From positions 1 to 31,272 of the forward strand of contig CALFXX010000134.1 in NCBI GenBank assembly GCA_937952975.1: 31,272 nucleotides of DNA, written 5' to 3'. The DNA is from an uncultured Alcaligenaceae bacterium. GTDB taxonomy: Bacteria > Pseudomonadota > Gammaproteobacteria > Burkholderiales > Burkholderiaceae_B. The position numbers and the translations under genes were made by a program. Numbering within the stretch: the first letter of the stretch is position 1; every line of letters starts with the position of its first letter. Below the pieces are notes generated by a model. The model made no database searches and was not told the DNA's origin. It saw nothing but the letters and a program-made list of their open reading frames with translations. Shown piece after piece: positions 13,530-22,401 of this stretch.

Positions 13530-14756
13530 TTAAGCTAAGGTGACACGTGCGAACTTGCGCTTACCCACCTGAATCACATAAGTACCTGCGGGCAGTTGCA
13601 ACCCTTTGTCTTCGACTTTAACGCTGTCAATTTTGACGCCGCCCTGCTCAACGTTACGCTGCGCTTCGGCCCCTGAGGCAACCAGGCCGGCCTCGCGGAG
13701 CACCTTCAACACCCCCAGCGGAGCACCGGGCAACGTTACCTCGGGCATGTTCTCGGGCACGGCTCCATCGCGAAAACGGGCTTCAAAATTGCTCAAGGCG
13801 TCTTGCGCGGCTTGTTTTGAATGAAACCGCGTGATGATCTCTTGCGCCAGTTGCACTTTAGCGTCGCGAGGATTACGCCCGGCTTCGGTTTCGGCACGCA
13901 ACTTCGCGATGTCTTCAAGGCTATCAAAAGACAGTAACTCAAAATAGCGCCACATCAAGGTGTCAGAAATCGACATGAGTTTGCCAAACATCGAGTCGGG
14001 CGCCTCACCAATCCCGATGTAATTGTTTTTGGACTTAGACATCTTCTCGACGCCGTCAGTCCCCTCTAGCAAAGGCATCGTCAAAATACACTGTGGCTCT
14101 TGACCGTACTCTTTTTGCAGCTCACGCCCTACCAGCAGATTGAATTTTTGGTCTGTACCACCTAGTTCAAGGTCGGATTTCAACGCGACCGAATCGTAGC
14201 CCTGCATTAAGGGGTATAAAAACTCGTGCACTGAGATTGGAACCCCGCCTTTAAAACGCTTGGTAAAGTCATCGCGCTCCATCATGCGAGCCACGGTATA
14301 GCGTGAGGCAAGTTGAATAATGCCGCGTGCGCCCAAGGGGTCGCACCACTCAGAGTTGTAGCGAATCTCAGTCTTTGCGGGATCAAGGACTAAGCTTGCC
14401 TGAGCATAGTAAGTTTTAGCGTTTTCAGCGATTTGCTCGCGCGTCAGCGGAGGGCGCGTGGTGTTGCGACCTGAGGGGTCGCCGATCATTGAGGTGAAGT
14501 CGCCAATCAAAAAAATGACGGTATGCCCCAAATCTTGCAATTGGCGCATTTTGTTCAATACGACAGTGTGGCCAAGGTGAATATCCGGCGCCGTCGGGTC
14601 TAAGCCTAGCTTAATTCTGAGCGGAACCCCAGTCGCCTGACTACGAGCCAGCTTTTGAGCAAATTCGGCCTGAACCAAGAGCTCGTCGCAGCCGCGCAGA
14701 GCGACACGCAGGTGAGCTTCGGTGTCTTGCGTGATCGTATATTTTTGCGTTGACAT
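13530..14756 (-). CDS. tyrS: Tyrosyl-tRNA synthetase, 408 aa
   Basis: Class I aminoacyl-tRNA synthetase. The catalytic HIGH motif is HLGH at residues 60-63 inside LGLDPTAPDIHLGHTVVLNK, and KMSKS appears in GVEKMSKSKNNYIG. The C-terminal S4-like RNA-binding domain is present (NVEQGGVKIDSVKVEDKGLQ). This belongs to the longer TyrS subgroup (TyrZ-like, about 400 residues) common in betaproteobacteria. The gene is divergent from the M23 peptidase across 161 bp of AT-rich DNA (14757-14917) that must hold both promoters. Confidence 0.98.
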   Translation of the reverse strand: MSTQKYTITQDTEAHLRVALRGCDELLVQAEFAQKLARSQATGVPLRIKLGLDPTAPDIHLGHTVVLNKMRQLQDLGHTVIFLIGDFTSMIGDPSGRNTTRPPLTREQIAENAKTYYAQASLVLDPAKTEIRYNSEWCDPLGARGIIQLASRYTVARMMERDDFTKRFKGGVPISVHEFLYPLMQGYDSVALKSDLELGGTDQKFNLLVGRELQKEYGQEPQCILTMPLLEGTDGVEKMSKSKNNYIGIGEAPDSMFGKLMSISDTLMWRYFELLSFDSLEDIAKLRAETEAGRNPRDAKVQLAQEIITRFHSKQAAQDALSNFEARFRDGAVPENMPEVTLPGAPLGVLKVLREAGLVASGAEAQRNVEQGGVKIDSVKVEDKGLQLPAGTYVIQVGKRKFARVTLA

Positions 14757-14917
14757 ATCAGAAAAAAGCCACTATGTGTAATAAAAATAATAAAAAAAAG
14801 ACTTAGCAGTACAAAATGGGCTAACATTGTTGTTTTCTTGCAAGGGCTTTGCCTAACATCATACGCAAACCCTACGCAATGCGCTAAGCGCCCCCAAGTG
14901 TAATCGCGAGGGGTTGC

Positions 14918-16378
14918 GTGCACTACCCAGTTAAACAGGATTATCGCTTAATGACTCAACACAACGACCTAGCCACTGCAGGGGCAGGCGCCATCAACGA
15001 ACGCGGCACGGCAAGCCAGCCGTCTGCCGGTTCGCGCCTGCTGCGCAGCCTATTATTAAGTGCGGTCTTGCTCTTGTGCATTGGTGCAGCTGCCCTTGGC
15101 ATGGTGCAACCGGCGCCCGCAGAGCCCATCCCTCCCGAGCAAAGCCTGGTTCAAAATGTTCTGCCATTTCCTCTTGAGGCAGATCCAACACCTGCCGAGC
15201 ACACTGCAACGGCGCCGAACACACCCTACGTCACCGAAACGCGCATTCGCTCTGGCGACACAATCGCAACCATCCTAAAGCGCCTCGATATCGGCGATAC
15301 AAGCCTGTCATCCTATTTAGCCAAAGAAGCCAAAGTTCGCTTTGCTAGCAAGCTCGTACCAGGTCGCTCGGTGCAAGCTGCAACCGATCACAATGGTCAA
15401 CTTCAGTGGGTTCGCTATTTTCATACCCCTACTAGCGACGCAACCGGCCAACCCACAGTCAAACTGTTACAAATCAACGCAACAGCCGACGGCTTTAATT
15501 CCCAAGAACTCGAACTCCCTAGCGAAGTCCATATTGAAGTTGCCGTTGGAACCATCGAGCGCTCTTTATTTGCAACAACCGACGCGGCAGGTATTCCTGA
15601 CGGCATCACCATGCAAATGGCCGAAGTACTTGGCAGCAAGATTGACTTCTTTCGCGGCATTCACCGCGGTGACCAATTTCGCGTTGTCTACGAAAATCGT
15701 ACGTTCGAAGGCCGTCCAGCAGGTCCAGGGCGCGTGTTAGCGGTTGAGTTTGTCAACAAAGGCAAAGCCTCGACGGCAGTTTGGTTCAGCCAAGACGGCA
15801 AAACAGGTAGCTATTACGACCTCGAAGGCGAGAGCTTGCGCGGCGCCTTCCTGCGCAACTCAATCAAGTTTTCGCGCGTCAGCTCAACTTTTGGGCTGCG
15901 TACGATCGCTAACAATCAAGCCTGGTCCGGACATCATCCGGGCGTTGACTACGTGGCACCAACCGGCACACCGATTCACGCGACCGCAGATGGCGTCGTG
16001 CAACTGGTTGGTTGGCACTTTGGCTACGGCAACACTATTATCCTCAAGCACCATAGCAAAATCACTACTCTTTATGGGCACCAGAGTCGCTTTGCAGAGG
16101 GTATTGCTGTGGGCACTAAAGTCTCACAGGGCCAGGTTATTGGTTACGTCGGCTCAACCGGCTGGTCAACCGGGGCGCACCTGCATTATGAATTTAGAGT
16201 GGCTGAAAAGCCCATCGATCCGCTAACTGCGACGGCAGCCATGCCCGCTGGGGCTCCACTCGAGCCCGAACACCGAGCTCAGTTTGCAGAAGCCGTTGCG
16301 CCCTATCGGCAGCAGTTGCAAGTGTTGGCTAAGTTTCAAGAGGTCGTTCCCGAAATCAGCAGCGTCGCCGTTCGCTAA
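14918..16378 (+). CDS. Membrane-anchored M23 peptidoglycan endopeptidase (MepM-like), 486 aa
   Basis: GTG at 14918 is chosen over ATG 14951 because GAGGGG lies five bases before it. An N-terminal signal anchor (LLRSLLLSAVLLLCIGAAAL, residues ~41-60) is followed by a LysM/OapA-like region (TRIRSGDTIATILKRLDI, residues ~108-125) and the LytM-type M23 domain near residues 325-430. Zinc and catalytic residues are visible: H340-x3-D344 in HHPGVDY and H421-L-H423 in GAHLHYEFRV. Such enzymes cut peptide cross-links in the periplasm to allow wall growth. It is followed after 13 bp by anmK, a recycling enzyme. Confidence 0.93.
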   Translation: MHYPVKQDYRLMTQHNDLATAGAGAINERGTASQPSAGSRLLRSLLLSAVLLLCIGAAALGMVQPAPAEPIPPEQSLVQNVLPFPLEADPTPAEHTATAPNTPYVTETRIRSGDTIATILKRLDIGDTSLSSYLAKEAKVRFASKLVPGRSVQAATDHNGQLQWVRYFHTPTSDATGQPTVKLLQINATADGFNSQELELPSEVHIEVAVGTIERSLFATTDAAGIPDGITMQMAEVLGSKIDFFRGIHRGDQFRVVYENRTFEGRPAGPGRVLAVEFVNKGKASTAVWFSQDGKTGSYYDLEGESLRGAFLRNSIKFSRVSSTFGLRTIANNQAWSGHHPGVDYVAPTGTPIHATADGVVQLVGWHFGYGNTIILKHHSKITTLYGHQSRFAEGIAVGTKVSQGQVIGYVGSTGWSTGAHLHYEFRVAEKPIDPLTATAAMPAGAPLEPEHRAQFAEAVAPYRQQLQVLAKFQEVVPEISSVAVR

Positions 16379-16391
16379 GCCCGCCTAAGGT

Positions 16392-17513
16392 GTGAGCTTG
16401 TCTTATTACATTGGGCTGATGTCGGGCACCAGCCTTGATGGTGTTGACGCAGTACTTGCGCAGTTTGACACCGAAGGTAAGCCTAGCGTTATTGCACGTG
16501 CGGCAAGTGCCTTTAGCCCCGAGTTACGTGAAGCCCTCTTTGCATTAAATACCTCCGGCCCCGATGAGCTTGCGCGCTCTTCGCTTGCGGCAAACGCTTT
16601 GGTCGCACTTTACGCCAACTTAGTTGCCCAAACGCTCAACCAAGCCAAGCTATCGGCCTCACAAATTTCGGCAATTGGTGCCCACGGGCAAACCGTTAGA
16701 CACCAACCAAACCTTGGCTATACGATTCAACTTAACGCCCCCGCCTTGCTCGCCGAACTCACGGGCATTGCGGTCGTAGCCGATTTTAGAAGTCGGGATG
16801 TGGCCGCTGGCGGTCAAGGCGCACCCTTGGTGCCAGTGTTTCATGCGGGTATTTTTTCTACCGACTATACCCGCGTGATTTTGAACCTGGGCGGCATTGC
16901 CAACATCACGATCTTACGGCCTGGTGCGAACCCGCTTGGGTTCGATACGGGCCCTGCAAACGCATTATTGGATAGTTGGTGTCAGCGACATACTCAACAA
17001 AGCTTTGACGCTGACGGGGCTTGGGGGGCCCAAGGCTGCGTCAACCATACTCTGCTGCGCCGCCTAACCGAGACAGAACCTTGGCTTAAATTACCCCCGC
17101 CAAAATCAACCGGCCGCGATCTATTCAACCTTGAGTGGCTTGCGCCGCGTCTGCAACATTGCGTGGGTCGGCTTGAGCCTGGGCAAAGCTTAACGCCGCA
17201 AGACGTACAAGCAACGCTGTGTGCCTTTACTGCAACCACAGCGGCGCAGGCGATCAACACCTATGCACCAGATACGCAAGAGGTCTTACTGTGCGGCGGC
17301 GGTGCTCACAATAGCGCACTGCGACAGACCTTGCAGGCGGCTCTGCCCTGCCCTGTTGACACGACGGATAGCGCTGGAGTGGGCACACAGGATGTCGAAG
17401 CCTTGGCCTTTGCTTGGCTTGCTTGGGCACATCAACACGGGGTCGCAGCCGGTAACCCTGCGGTGACCGGCGCGCGAGGAGCACGCATTTTAGGCGCGAC
17501 CTGGCCTGCCTAA
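16392..17513 (+). CDS. anmK: Anhydro-N-acetylmuramic acid kinase, 373 aa
   Basis: Phosphorylates and opens 1,6-anhydro-MurNAc released from peptidoglycan, feeding cell-wall recycling. The family signature IGLMSGTSLDGVDAV is at the N-terminus, with AIGAHGQTVRHQP, VVADFRSRDVAAGGQGAPLV, LNLGGIANITIL, GFDTGPANALLD and LLCGGGAHN further on, in the usual order. Length is standard. The start is unsure: GTG at 16392 has AAGG only one base away, whereas TTG at 16398 (two codons later) has it seven bases away and may be the true start. Converges with erpA 26 bp on. Confidence 0.96.
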   Translation: MSLSYYIGLMSGTSLDGVDAVLAQFDTEGKPSVIARAASAFSPELREALFALNTSGPDELARSSLAANALVALYANLVAQTLNQAKLSASQISAIGAHGQTVRHQPNLGYTIQLNAPALLAELTGIAVVADFRSRDVAAGGQGAPLVPVFHAGIFSTDYTRVILNLGGIANITILRPGANPLGFDTGPANALLDSWCQRHTQQSFDADGAWGAQGCVNHTLLRRLTETEPWLKLPPPKSTGRDLFNLEWLAPRLQHCVGRLEPGQSLTPQDVQATLCAFTATTAAQAINTYAPDTQEVLLCGGGAHNSALRQTLQAALPCPVDTTDSAGVGTQDVEALAFAWLAWAHQHGVAAGNPAVTGARGARILGATWPA

Positions 17514-17539
17514 GTTTTCAAGGACGTTACGAACGCTAC

Positions 17540-17908
17540 TTAGACTGAAAACGACGAGCCGCAACCACAGGTTGTCGTAGCGTTTGGATTACGAATCACA
17601 AATTGTGATCCCTCGATGTCTTCTTTGTAATCGATTTCAGCGCCTACTAAATACTGAAAACTCATTGGGTCTACTAGCAACGCGACGCCATTTTTTTCAA
17701 GTGTTGTGTCGTCTTCGTTCACGTCTTCATCGAAAGTGAAGCCGTACTGGAAACCCGAACAACCACCACCCTGCACAAACACGCGCAGCTTGAGGTTTGC
17801 ATTACCCTCTTCGATCAATAAATCTTTAACTTTTGCCGCAGCTGAGTCTGTAAACAGAATCGGCGTAGGGGGCGCTTGAAGATCAACGGTTTGTGTGGTG
17901 ATGCTCAT
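17540..17908 (-). CDS. erpA: Iron-sulfur insertion protein ErpA, 122 aa
   Basis: A-type Fe-S carrier that passes clusters to target enzymes, including isoprenoid-synthesis enzymes. The three cluster cysteines are C50 in VFVQGGGCSGFQYGF and C114/C116 in TTTCGCGSSFSV at the C-terminus. Length and the PTPILFTDSAAAKVK start of the fold are typical. AGGAG precedes the start by eight bases, and a 12-base dyad (GTCCC-GT-GGGAC, 17920-17931) sits just upstream of that site. Neighbours anmK and argC are as in other Burkholderiales. Confidence 0.96.
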   Translation of the reverse strand: MSITTQTVDLQAPPTPILFTDSAAAKVKDLLIEEGNANLKLRVFVQGGGCSGFQYGFTFDEDVNEDDTTLEKNGVALLVDPMSFQYLVGAEIDYKEDIEGSQFVIRNPNATTTCGCGSSFSV

Positions 17909-17992
17909 GAGTGACTCCTGTCCCGTGGGACGATACTAAATGACGTGATACTTGAGTGCGTTGGTCAACTATACCGCAAGTGCCTAGGTAAT

Positions 17993-18775
17993 TCATAGAG
18001 CAACCACTCTAGAGGCAAGGACAATATCACCCTCTAGCACCCGCACAGTGACAGACTTTGGCGCAAAACCCGGTGGAATCGCCAACAAACCTTGCCCTCG
18101 CTGAAACTGCGCAAAATCGAGCCGCAAGGCCTTCTGCTGCGCCGCAGTTTGCTCGGCCTCGACCTGGTGCGGCATCGTTCGTTGCGTCATTGATTGCAGG
18201 GGCTGTGCGGCAAACTCTTGCTCAGCTGCAAGCAGAGGCCGAGCCAACAGCGGCTGCAAAATCATCTGCTGTTCTGATGCGACCATCGCGTGATGGCAGT
18301 ACCCAATCGCAACAAACTGTAAGGCGCCAACAAAATGCTTGGTTACTTTACCGCTGCGCATCAACAGAACCCGGTATTGCAGCCCTTCAGGATGTTGCTG
18401 AACCTCAAGCGCACGAATGTCGAGCGCTCCCTGTGGGCCTGGGGGCAGCAGGTCTTCAAAGAACGCGAGTTGATCTTGCGTACGACCCAGCTCTGACTGG
18501 GTGCTCGCTAATATTTTTTCAAGCTCAAGGCGAGCGCCACGCTCAGTCAGCAATGCACGTTCAGCCTGATGAAATTGTGAAGCGACTTGCGCGCGCTCGG
18601 CTTGAAACTCAGAACGCTCTTGCAGCAACGCAGCGCGCTCAGTGCGCAGTCGCAATTGTTGGGCCTTGATATCTGAGCCCTGCAGCAACACCACGGCTAA
18701 AAGCCCACCCAGTGCGCAGGCGAGCAATCCGGCAGTCGCCCACCAAATATGCGCACGCCCAACCACTTTCGCCAT
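17993..18775 (-). CDS. Single-span membrane protein with coiled coil (DUF6776-like), 260 aa
   Basis: An N-terminal transmembrane helix (WWATAGLLACALGGLLAVVL, residues ~11-30) is followed by a long charged helix (residues ~35-105, many E, R, Q with heptad-like leucines), a typical coiled coil, and a C-terminal beta-rich domain (QYRVLLMRSGKVTKHFVGAL; VTVRVLEGDIVLASRVVAL). This matches a conserved betaproteobacterial family of unknown role, which I believe is DUF6776. Residues ~160-215 between the beta strands look like an unusual Gln/Ala-rich helical insertion. It follows argC by 13 bp on the same strand. No function is assigned. Confidence 0.8.
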   Translation of the reverse strand: MAKVVGRAHIWWATAGLLACALGGLLAVVLLQGSDIKAQQLRLRTERAALLQERSEFQAERAQVASQFHQAERALLTERGARLELEKILASTQSELGRTQDQLAFFEDLLPPGPQGALDIRALEVQQHPEGLQYRVLLMRSGKVTKHFVGALQFVAIGYCHHAMVASEQQMILQPLLARPLLAAEQEFAAQPLQSMTQRTMPHQVEAEQTAAQQKALRLDFAQFQRGQGLLAIPPGFAPKSVTVRVLEGDIVLASRVVAL

Positions 18776-18788
18776 GCGTCCGTAGCCC

Positions 18789-19850
18789 TTACGGAAGAAT
18801 CGCGACTTGATTCAAGCCGGTATTTTCGGGCAAACCAAACATCAAATTCATATTTTGGATCGCTTGACCCGAAGCACCTTTAACAAGGTTATCTTGCACA
18901 ACCAAAATAATCAGCCGGTCGCCGTTACCAGGGCGCTGCAAAGCAATGCGCAAGGTGTTTGAGGCACGTACCGACCGAGTATCAGGCTGACTACCAAAGG
19001 GCATCACATCCACAAAACTCTCGTTGGCGTAACGTGCTTCAAAAAGCGCCTGAAAATCAACCCCACGCGCCTCGGGCAAGATGCGAGCATAAATCGTGCT
19101 GAACATGCCACGAATCATAGGCACGAGGTGTGGCACAAATGTCAGCCCAACGGGCCCACCGGCCAAACGTTGCAGTTGCTCGTCGATTTCGGCCTGATGC
19201 CGATGGCCAGCGACACCATACGCTTTAAAGTTGTCACTCGCCTCGGACAACAGGCTACCAACTTCGGCTTTGCGCCCGGCACCGCTTACGCCTGATTTGC
19301 AGTCAGCAATCAGGTCTGACGTGTCGATCAGTGGCTTGCCGCCAAGCAGCGGCGCCAGACCAAGCAACACCGTGGTGGGATAGCAACCTGGGTTACCAAC
19401 AACACGCGCCTTGGCAACTGAAGCACGATTAAGCTCAACCACCCCGTACACAGACTCTTTGAGAATCTCGGGGCAGGTGTGCGGGATTTTGTACCATTTT
19501 TCAAAGGCTTTAATGTCCTGCAAGCGAAAGTCTGCGGCCAGGTCAATGAGCTTAACGCCAGCAGCCAATAACTCGGGAGCCTGCGCCATCGCCACACCGT
19601 GCGGTGTCGCAAAGAACACCACATCGCAGCCTGTTAACGGTGCTTTGTCAGGAGCTGAAAATGCCAACTTTACGTGCCCACGCAGATTGGGAAACATATT
19701 CGCGACAGGCATACCATCTTCTTGGCGCGAAGTGATGGCGGTGAGCTCGACATTTGGATGCTGCGACAAAATGCGCAAGAGCTCGACACCGGTGTAACCC
19801 GTACCGCCGACGATGCCAACTTTGATCCGTTTTGCTGAAGCTTGTGCCAT
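18789..19850 (-). CDS. argC: N-acetyl-gamma-glutamyl-phosphate reductase, 353 aa
   Basis: Third enzyme of arginine synthesis; NADPH reduces acetylglutamyl phosphate to the semialdehyde. Rossmann motif VGIVGGTGYTGVELLR near the N-terminus; catalytic C156 in GNPGCYPTT; the GHRHQAEIDEQL histidine region later on. ATG at 19850 has AGGGA eight bases upstream and starts close to the usual N-terminus; an upstream extension to 19898 lacks support. This is the shorter type 1 form (about 345-353 residues). A terminator at 20015-20040 separates it from rpsI, so it needs its own promoter. Confidence 0.97.
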   Translation of the reverse strand: MAQASAKRIKVGIVGGTGYTGVELLRILSQHPNVELTAITSRQEDGMPVANMFPNLRGHVKLAFSAPDKAPLTGCDVVFFATPHGVAMAQAPELLAAGVKLIDLAADFRLQDIKAFEKWYKIPHTCPEILKESVYGVVELNRASVAKARVVGNPGCYPTTVLLGLAPLLGGKPLIDTSDLIADCKSGVSGAGRKAEVGSLLSEASDNFKAYGVAGHRHQAEIDEQLQRLAGGPVGLTFVPHLVPMIRGMFSTIYARILPEARGVDFQALFEARYANESFVDVMPFGSQPDTRSVRASNTLRIALQRPGNGDRLIILVVQDNLVKGASGQAIQNMNLMFGLPENTGLNQVAILP

Positions 19851-20014
19851 GCTGTGATCCCTAATTCTGAGACTACCTAGTTGCCGAACGCGCGGCACGA
19901 TGAAGTAAATATTATCCCATGCGTCTGTGACTTATTTTTGAACTGCAGCCTGTCGAACAAACTTGGCGTGCAAACGTAAGACCAGACTGACGACAATACT
20001 CAAAAAAGACTGAA

Positions 20015-20040
20015 AAAAAGACCGCTTGCGCGGTCTTTTT
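20015..20040 (-). terminator. Intrinsic terminator after rplM-rpsI
   Basis: GACCGC and GCGGTC pair around a TTGC loop (20020-20035), with A5 on one side and T5 on the other, so it can act on either strand. It lies 36 bp after the rpsI stop on the minus strand and would end the ribosomal protein transcript before argC. Confidence 0.9.
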
Positions 20041-20075
20041 GCACTGAGGCCAAGATACAGCCTCGGGCGATTCGA

Positions 20076-20468
20076 TCAACGCTTGCTGAACTGTTTCCGA
20101 CGACGTGCTTTGTGGAAACCGACTTTCTTACGTTCGACTTCGCGTGCATCGCGTGTCACCAGACCTGCTTTAGACAGTGAAGGCTTTAACGCTGCATCAT
20201 AATCAATCAGCGCACGGGTAATGCCGTGTCGCACTGCGCCGGCCTGACCGCTTTCGCCGCCACCGTGCACATTGATATGAAAATCAAACGAAGCTAAATG
20301 ACCAGTCAGTTCGAGCGGTTGACGCACGACCATACGACCAGTTTCACGGGCAAAGTATTCGTCAACGGGTTTGCCGTTCACAACAATCTTGCCTGCGCCT
20401 TTTTTCATGAAGACACGAGCCACCGAAGTCTTGCGGCGGCCGGTTCCGTAATTCCAATTACCGATCAT
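20076..20468 (-). CDS. rpsI: 30S ribosomal protein S9 (uS9), 130 aa
   Basis: Begins MIGNWNYGTGRRKTSVARVF and ends GFHKARRRKQFSKR, both signatures of bacterial S9; the basic tail reaches toward tRNA in the P site. The middle (HGGGESGQAGAVRHGITRAL) is also conserved. It starts three bases after rplM, forming the universal rplM-rpsI operon. Length 130 is exact for the family. Confidence 0.99.
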   Translation of the reverse strand: MIGNWNYGTGRRKTSVARVFMKKGAGKIVVNGKPVDEYFARETGRMVVRQPLELTGHLASFDFHINVHGGGESGQAGAVRHGITRALIDYDAALKPSLSKAGLVTRDAREVERKKVGFHKARRRKQFSKR

Positions 20469-20471
20469 GGC

Positions 20472-20906
20472 CTATCCTTTGAGTTCGAGGGTCTGTGGCT
20501 GTTGGGCCGAATGAGGATGTTCTGCACCCGCATAGACCTTCAGCTTTTTGATCATCGCATAACCCAGCGGGCCTTTAGGCAACATGCCCTTGACGGCCTT
20601 TTGAATCGCACGACCCGGAAAACGCTCTTGCAGTTTGGCGAAGTTTGTTTCGCGAATACCACCTGGATACGTTGTATGACGGAAGTATTTTTTATCTTGC
20701 GTCTTGTTACCGGTTACGACGATATCTGCTGCGTTAATAATGACGATGTAATCGCCGGTATCAACGTGGGGCGTGAACTCTGGCTTGTGCTTACCGCGCA
20801 AACGGTGTGCGACTTCGCTGGCCACACGACCGAGGACTTTGCCCTTCGCGTCAATCACGAACCAGCCACGTTGGACTTCATGCGGCTTAGCCACAAATGT
20901 CTTCAT
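20472..20906 (-). CDS. rplM: 50S ribosomal protein L13 (uL13), 144 aa
   Basis: Starts MKTFVAKPHEVQRGWFVIDA with the conserved LGRVASEVAHRLRGKHKPE and the later TYPGGIRE and KAVKGMLPKGPLG motifs of L13. First gene of the operon with rpsI. The leader between 20907 and about 21022 would be some 110 nt; in E. coli L13 represses its own operon through the leader, which may hold here. A promoter candidate lies at 21029-21058. Confidence 0.99.
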   Translation of the reverse strand: MKTFVAKPHEVQRGWFVIDAKGKVLGRVASEVAHRLRGKHKPEFTPHVDTGDYIVIINAADIVVTGNKTQDKKYFRHTTYPGGIRETNFAKLQERFPGRAIQKAVKGMLPKGPLGYAMIKKLKVYAGAEHPHSAQQPQTLELKG

Positions 20907-21028
20907 GATTGGATCCTAAAAATACCTGCCCGGGACCATCCCAGACGGGCCCTCAAATAACGTTTTAGATGTTGCCAAAGCGTGTAACCCGCCCGTGCGC
21001 CAACTCAGTTATTGGAGGAAAGCCTTTG

Positions 21029-21058
21029 ATTCTACAATAAAAAAAGGGTGCTGACCAA
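21029..21058 (-). promoter_or_regulatory. Candidate sigma-70 promoter of rplM-rpsI
   Basis: On the minus strand TTGGTC (21058-21053) and TAGAAT (21034-21029) are 18 bp apart, a fair -35/-10 pair, about 115 bp before the rplM start. The -35 box lies in the loop of the upstream terminator, so the two signals overlap. Confidence 0.45.
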
Positions 21059-21076
21059 ATGGCTTGCACCCTTTTT
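21041..21076 (-). terminator. Intrinsic terminator after the TRAP binding-protein gene
   Basis: AAAAAGGGTGC and GCACCCTTTTT form an 11-bp stem around a 14-base loop; on the minus strand the T run continues (T7). It follows the TRAP binding-protein stop by 56 bp. Confidence 0.9.
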
Positions 21077-21131
21077 GCGTAAAACCCCGCCAAAATCAGG
21101 ATGACGGGGCAAAAAGCATAGAGTAAAACAC

Positions 21132-22229
21132 TTATTTTTGGCGTGAAAGCGCTGCGCCCACGTACTGATCGTACGAAGCCTCAGCCAGCCTAAACCAAGG
21201 CACGAGCTGGTCACGATAGCCCATGTAGTTGTCGTGAATGGTTTTGAATTGCGGGCTTTTAGCCGAGTAGTCGGCGAACACCTTGAGCGAAACATCCCAA
21301 CACGCATCCATCACTGCACGAGGGAACGCACGCAGCAATGTGCCTTGCGACAAGAGACGCCGTAACGCTTGCGCGTTGAGGTTGTCGTAGCGCGCCTGCA
21401 TCGTTGCATTGCAAGCACGGCTCGCCGCATCAATGACGGACTGATAGCTTTTTGGCAGCTTTGCCCATTCAGCGTCATTGACATACAAAGACACCTGAGC
21501 GCCACCTTCCCACCAACCGGGATAGTAGTAATACTTGGCAACCTTGGCGAAACCCATTTTTTCATCATCATACGGGCCCACCCACTCGACCGCATCGATT
21601 GTGCCTTTTTCAAGCGCAGGGTAAATATCGGGGCCAGGCAACTGCTGGGGCAGACCGCCTAAACGGCTGATAATCTCGCCAGCGAGGCCGGCGATTCGCA
21701 TTTTTAAGCCCTTGATATCCTCGACCGTTTTGATCTCTTTGCGATACCAGCCGCCCATTTGGGTACCCGTATTGCCCAGCGGAAAGTTCACGATGCTGTA
21801 CTCTTTGTACACATCGCGCATCAGCTTCATGCCGTCGCCCTCGAGCATCCAAGCGTTTGTTTGGCGCGAATTCAGCCCAAACGGTACCGCCGTGTCAAAG
21901 GCCAAAGAAGGGTTTTTACCTGTGTAGTAATAGCCGCTTGAATGACCCATTTCGACCGTATTTTTTTGCACGGCATCAAGCACTTGCAAGGGAGGCACGA
22001 TTTCACCCGCGGCAAACGTGCGAACCGAAAACTTTCCACCGGTGCCTTCTGACACAAACTTAGAAAAAAGCTCAGCTGTGCCAAAAAGAGTGTCAAGGCT
22101 TTTAGGAAAGCTCGAGGCCAAGCGCCAGTTCAGCGTGGGCGCGTCTTGCGCAAAAACGGGGGCTGCGACTGCGGCGCTCCCGGCAACAGCCCCAAGGCTG
22201 GCTTTCTTTAAAAACGAACGACGTTGCAT
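21132..22229 (-). CDS. TRAP transporter solute-binding protein, DctP/TakP-like, 365 aa
   Basis: A twin-arginine signal (MQRRSFLKKASLGAVAG, Ala-rich h-region, cleavage after VFAQ at about residue 28) leads a periplasmic DctP-type binding protein. Visible features: LNWRLASSFPKSLDTLFG at the mature start, GEIVPPLQVLDAVQ, TVEDIKGLKMRIAGLAGEII with the arginine that binds the substrate carboxylate, and ALEKGTIDAVEWVGPYDD. This form resembles TakP-type proteins that take 2-oxo acids, but the ligand is not certain. No DctQ/DctM membrane genes are next to it, so it is an orphan here. A terminator follows it. Confidence 0.92.
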   Translation of the reverse strand: MQRRSFLKKASLGAVAGSAAVAAPVFAQDAPTLNWRLASSFPKSLDTLFGTAELFSKFVSEGTGGKFSVRTFAAGEIVPPLQVLDAVQKNTVEMGHSSGYYYTGKNPSLAFDTAVPFGLNSRQTNAWMLEGDGMKLMRDVYKEYSIVNFPLGNTGTQMGGWYRKEIKTVEDIKGLKMRIAGLAGEIISRLGGLPQQLPGPDIYPALEKGTIDAVEWVGPYDDEKMGFAKVAKYYYYPGWWEGGAQVSLYVNDAEWAKLPKSYQSVIDAASRACNATMQARYDNLNAQALRRLLSQGTLLRAFPRAVMDACWDVSLKVFADYSAKSPQFKTIHDNYMGYRDQLVPWFRLAEASYDQYVGAALSRQK

Positions 22230-22354
22230 TCGAAGTCTCCTGAAAATGATTTGAGCCGGTTCAGATGCTCAGAACCTTGGATATTACACCGCTGACTTCT
22301 CACTAAAACCTGGTCGTTATAGGTGTTTGCCCGTGTATTTTTCAACAACAACAA

Positions 22355-22367
22355 GCGCCTAGGGCGC
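22355..22367 (-). terminator. Possible terminator after pmbA
   Basis: GCGCC-TAG-GGCGC can form a short G+C-rich hairpin; on the minus strand it is followed by TTGTTGTTGTTG, a broken T tract. It lies 35 bp after the pmbA stop. Weak but well placed. Confidence 0.4.
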
Positions 22368-22401
22368 CCGACTTCTGGCACAACTGCGATCGCCCAGCGC
22401 C

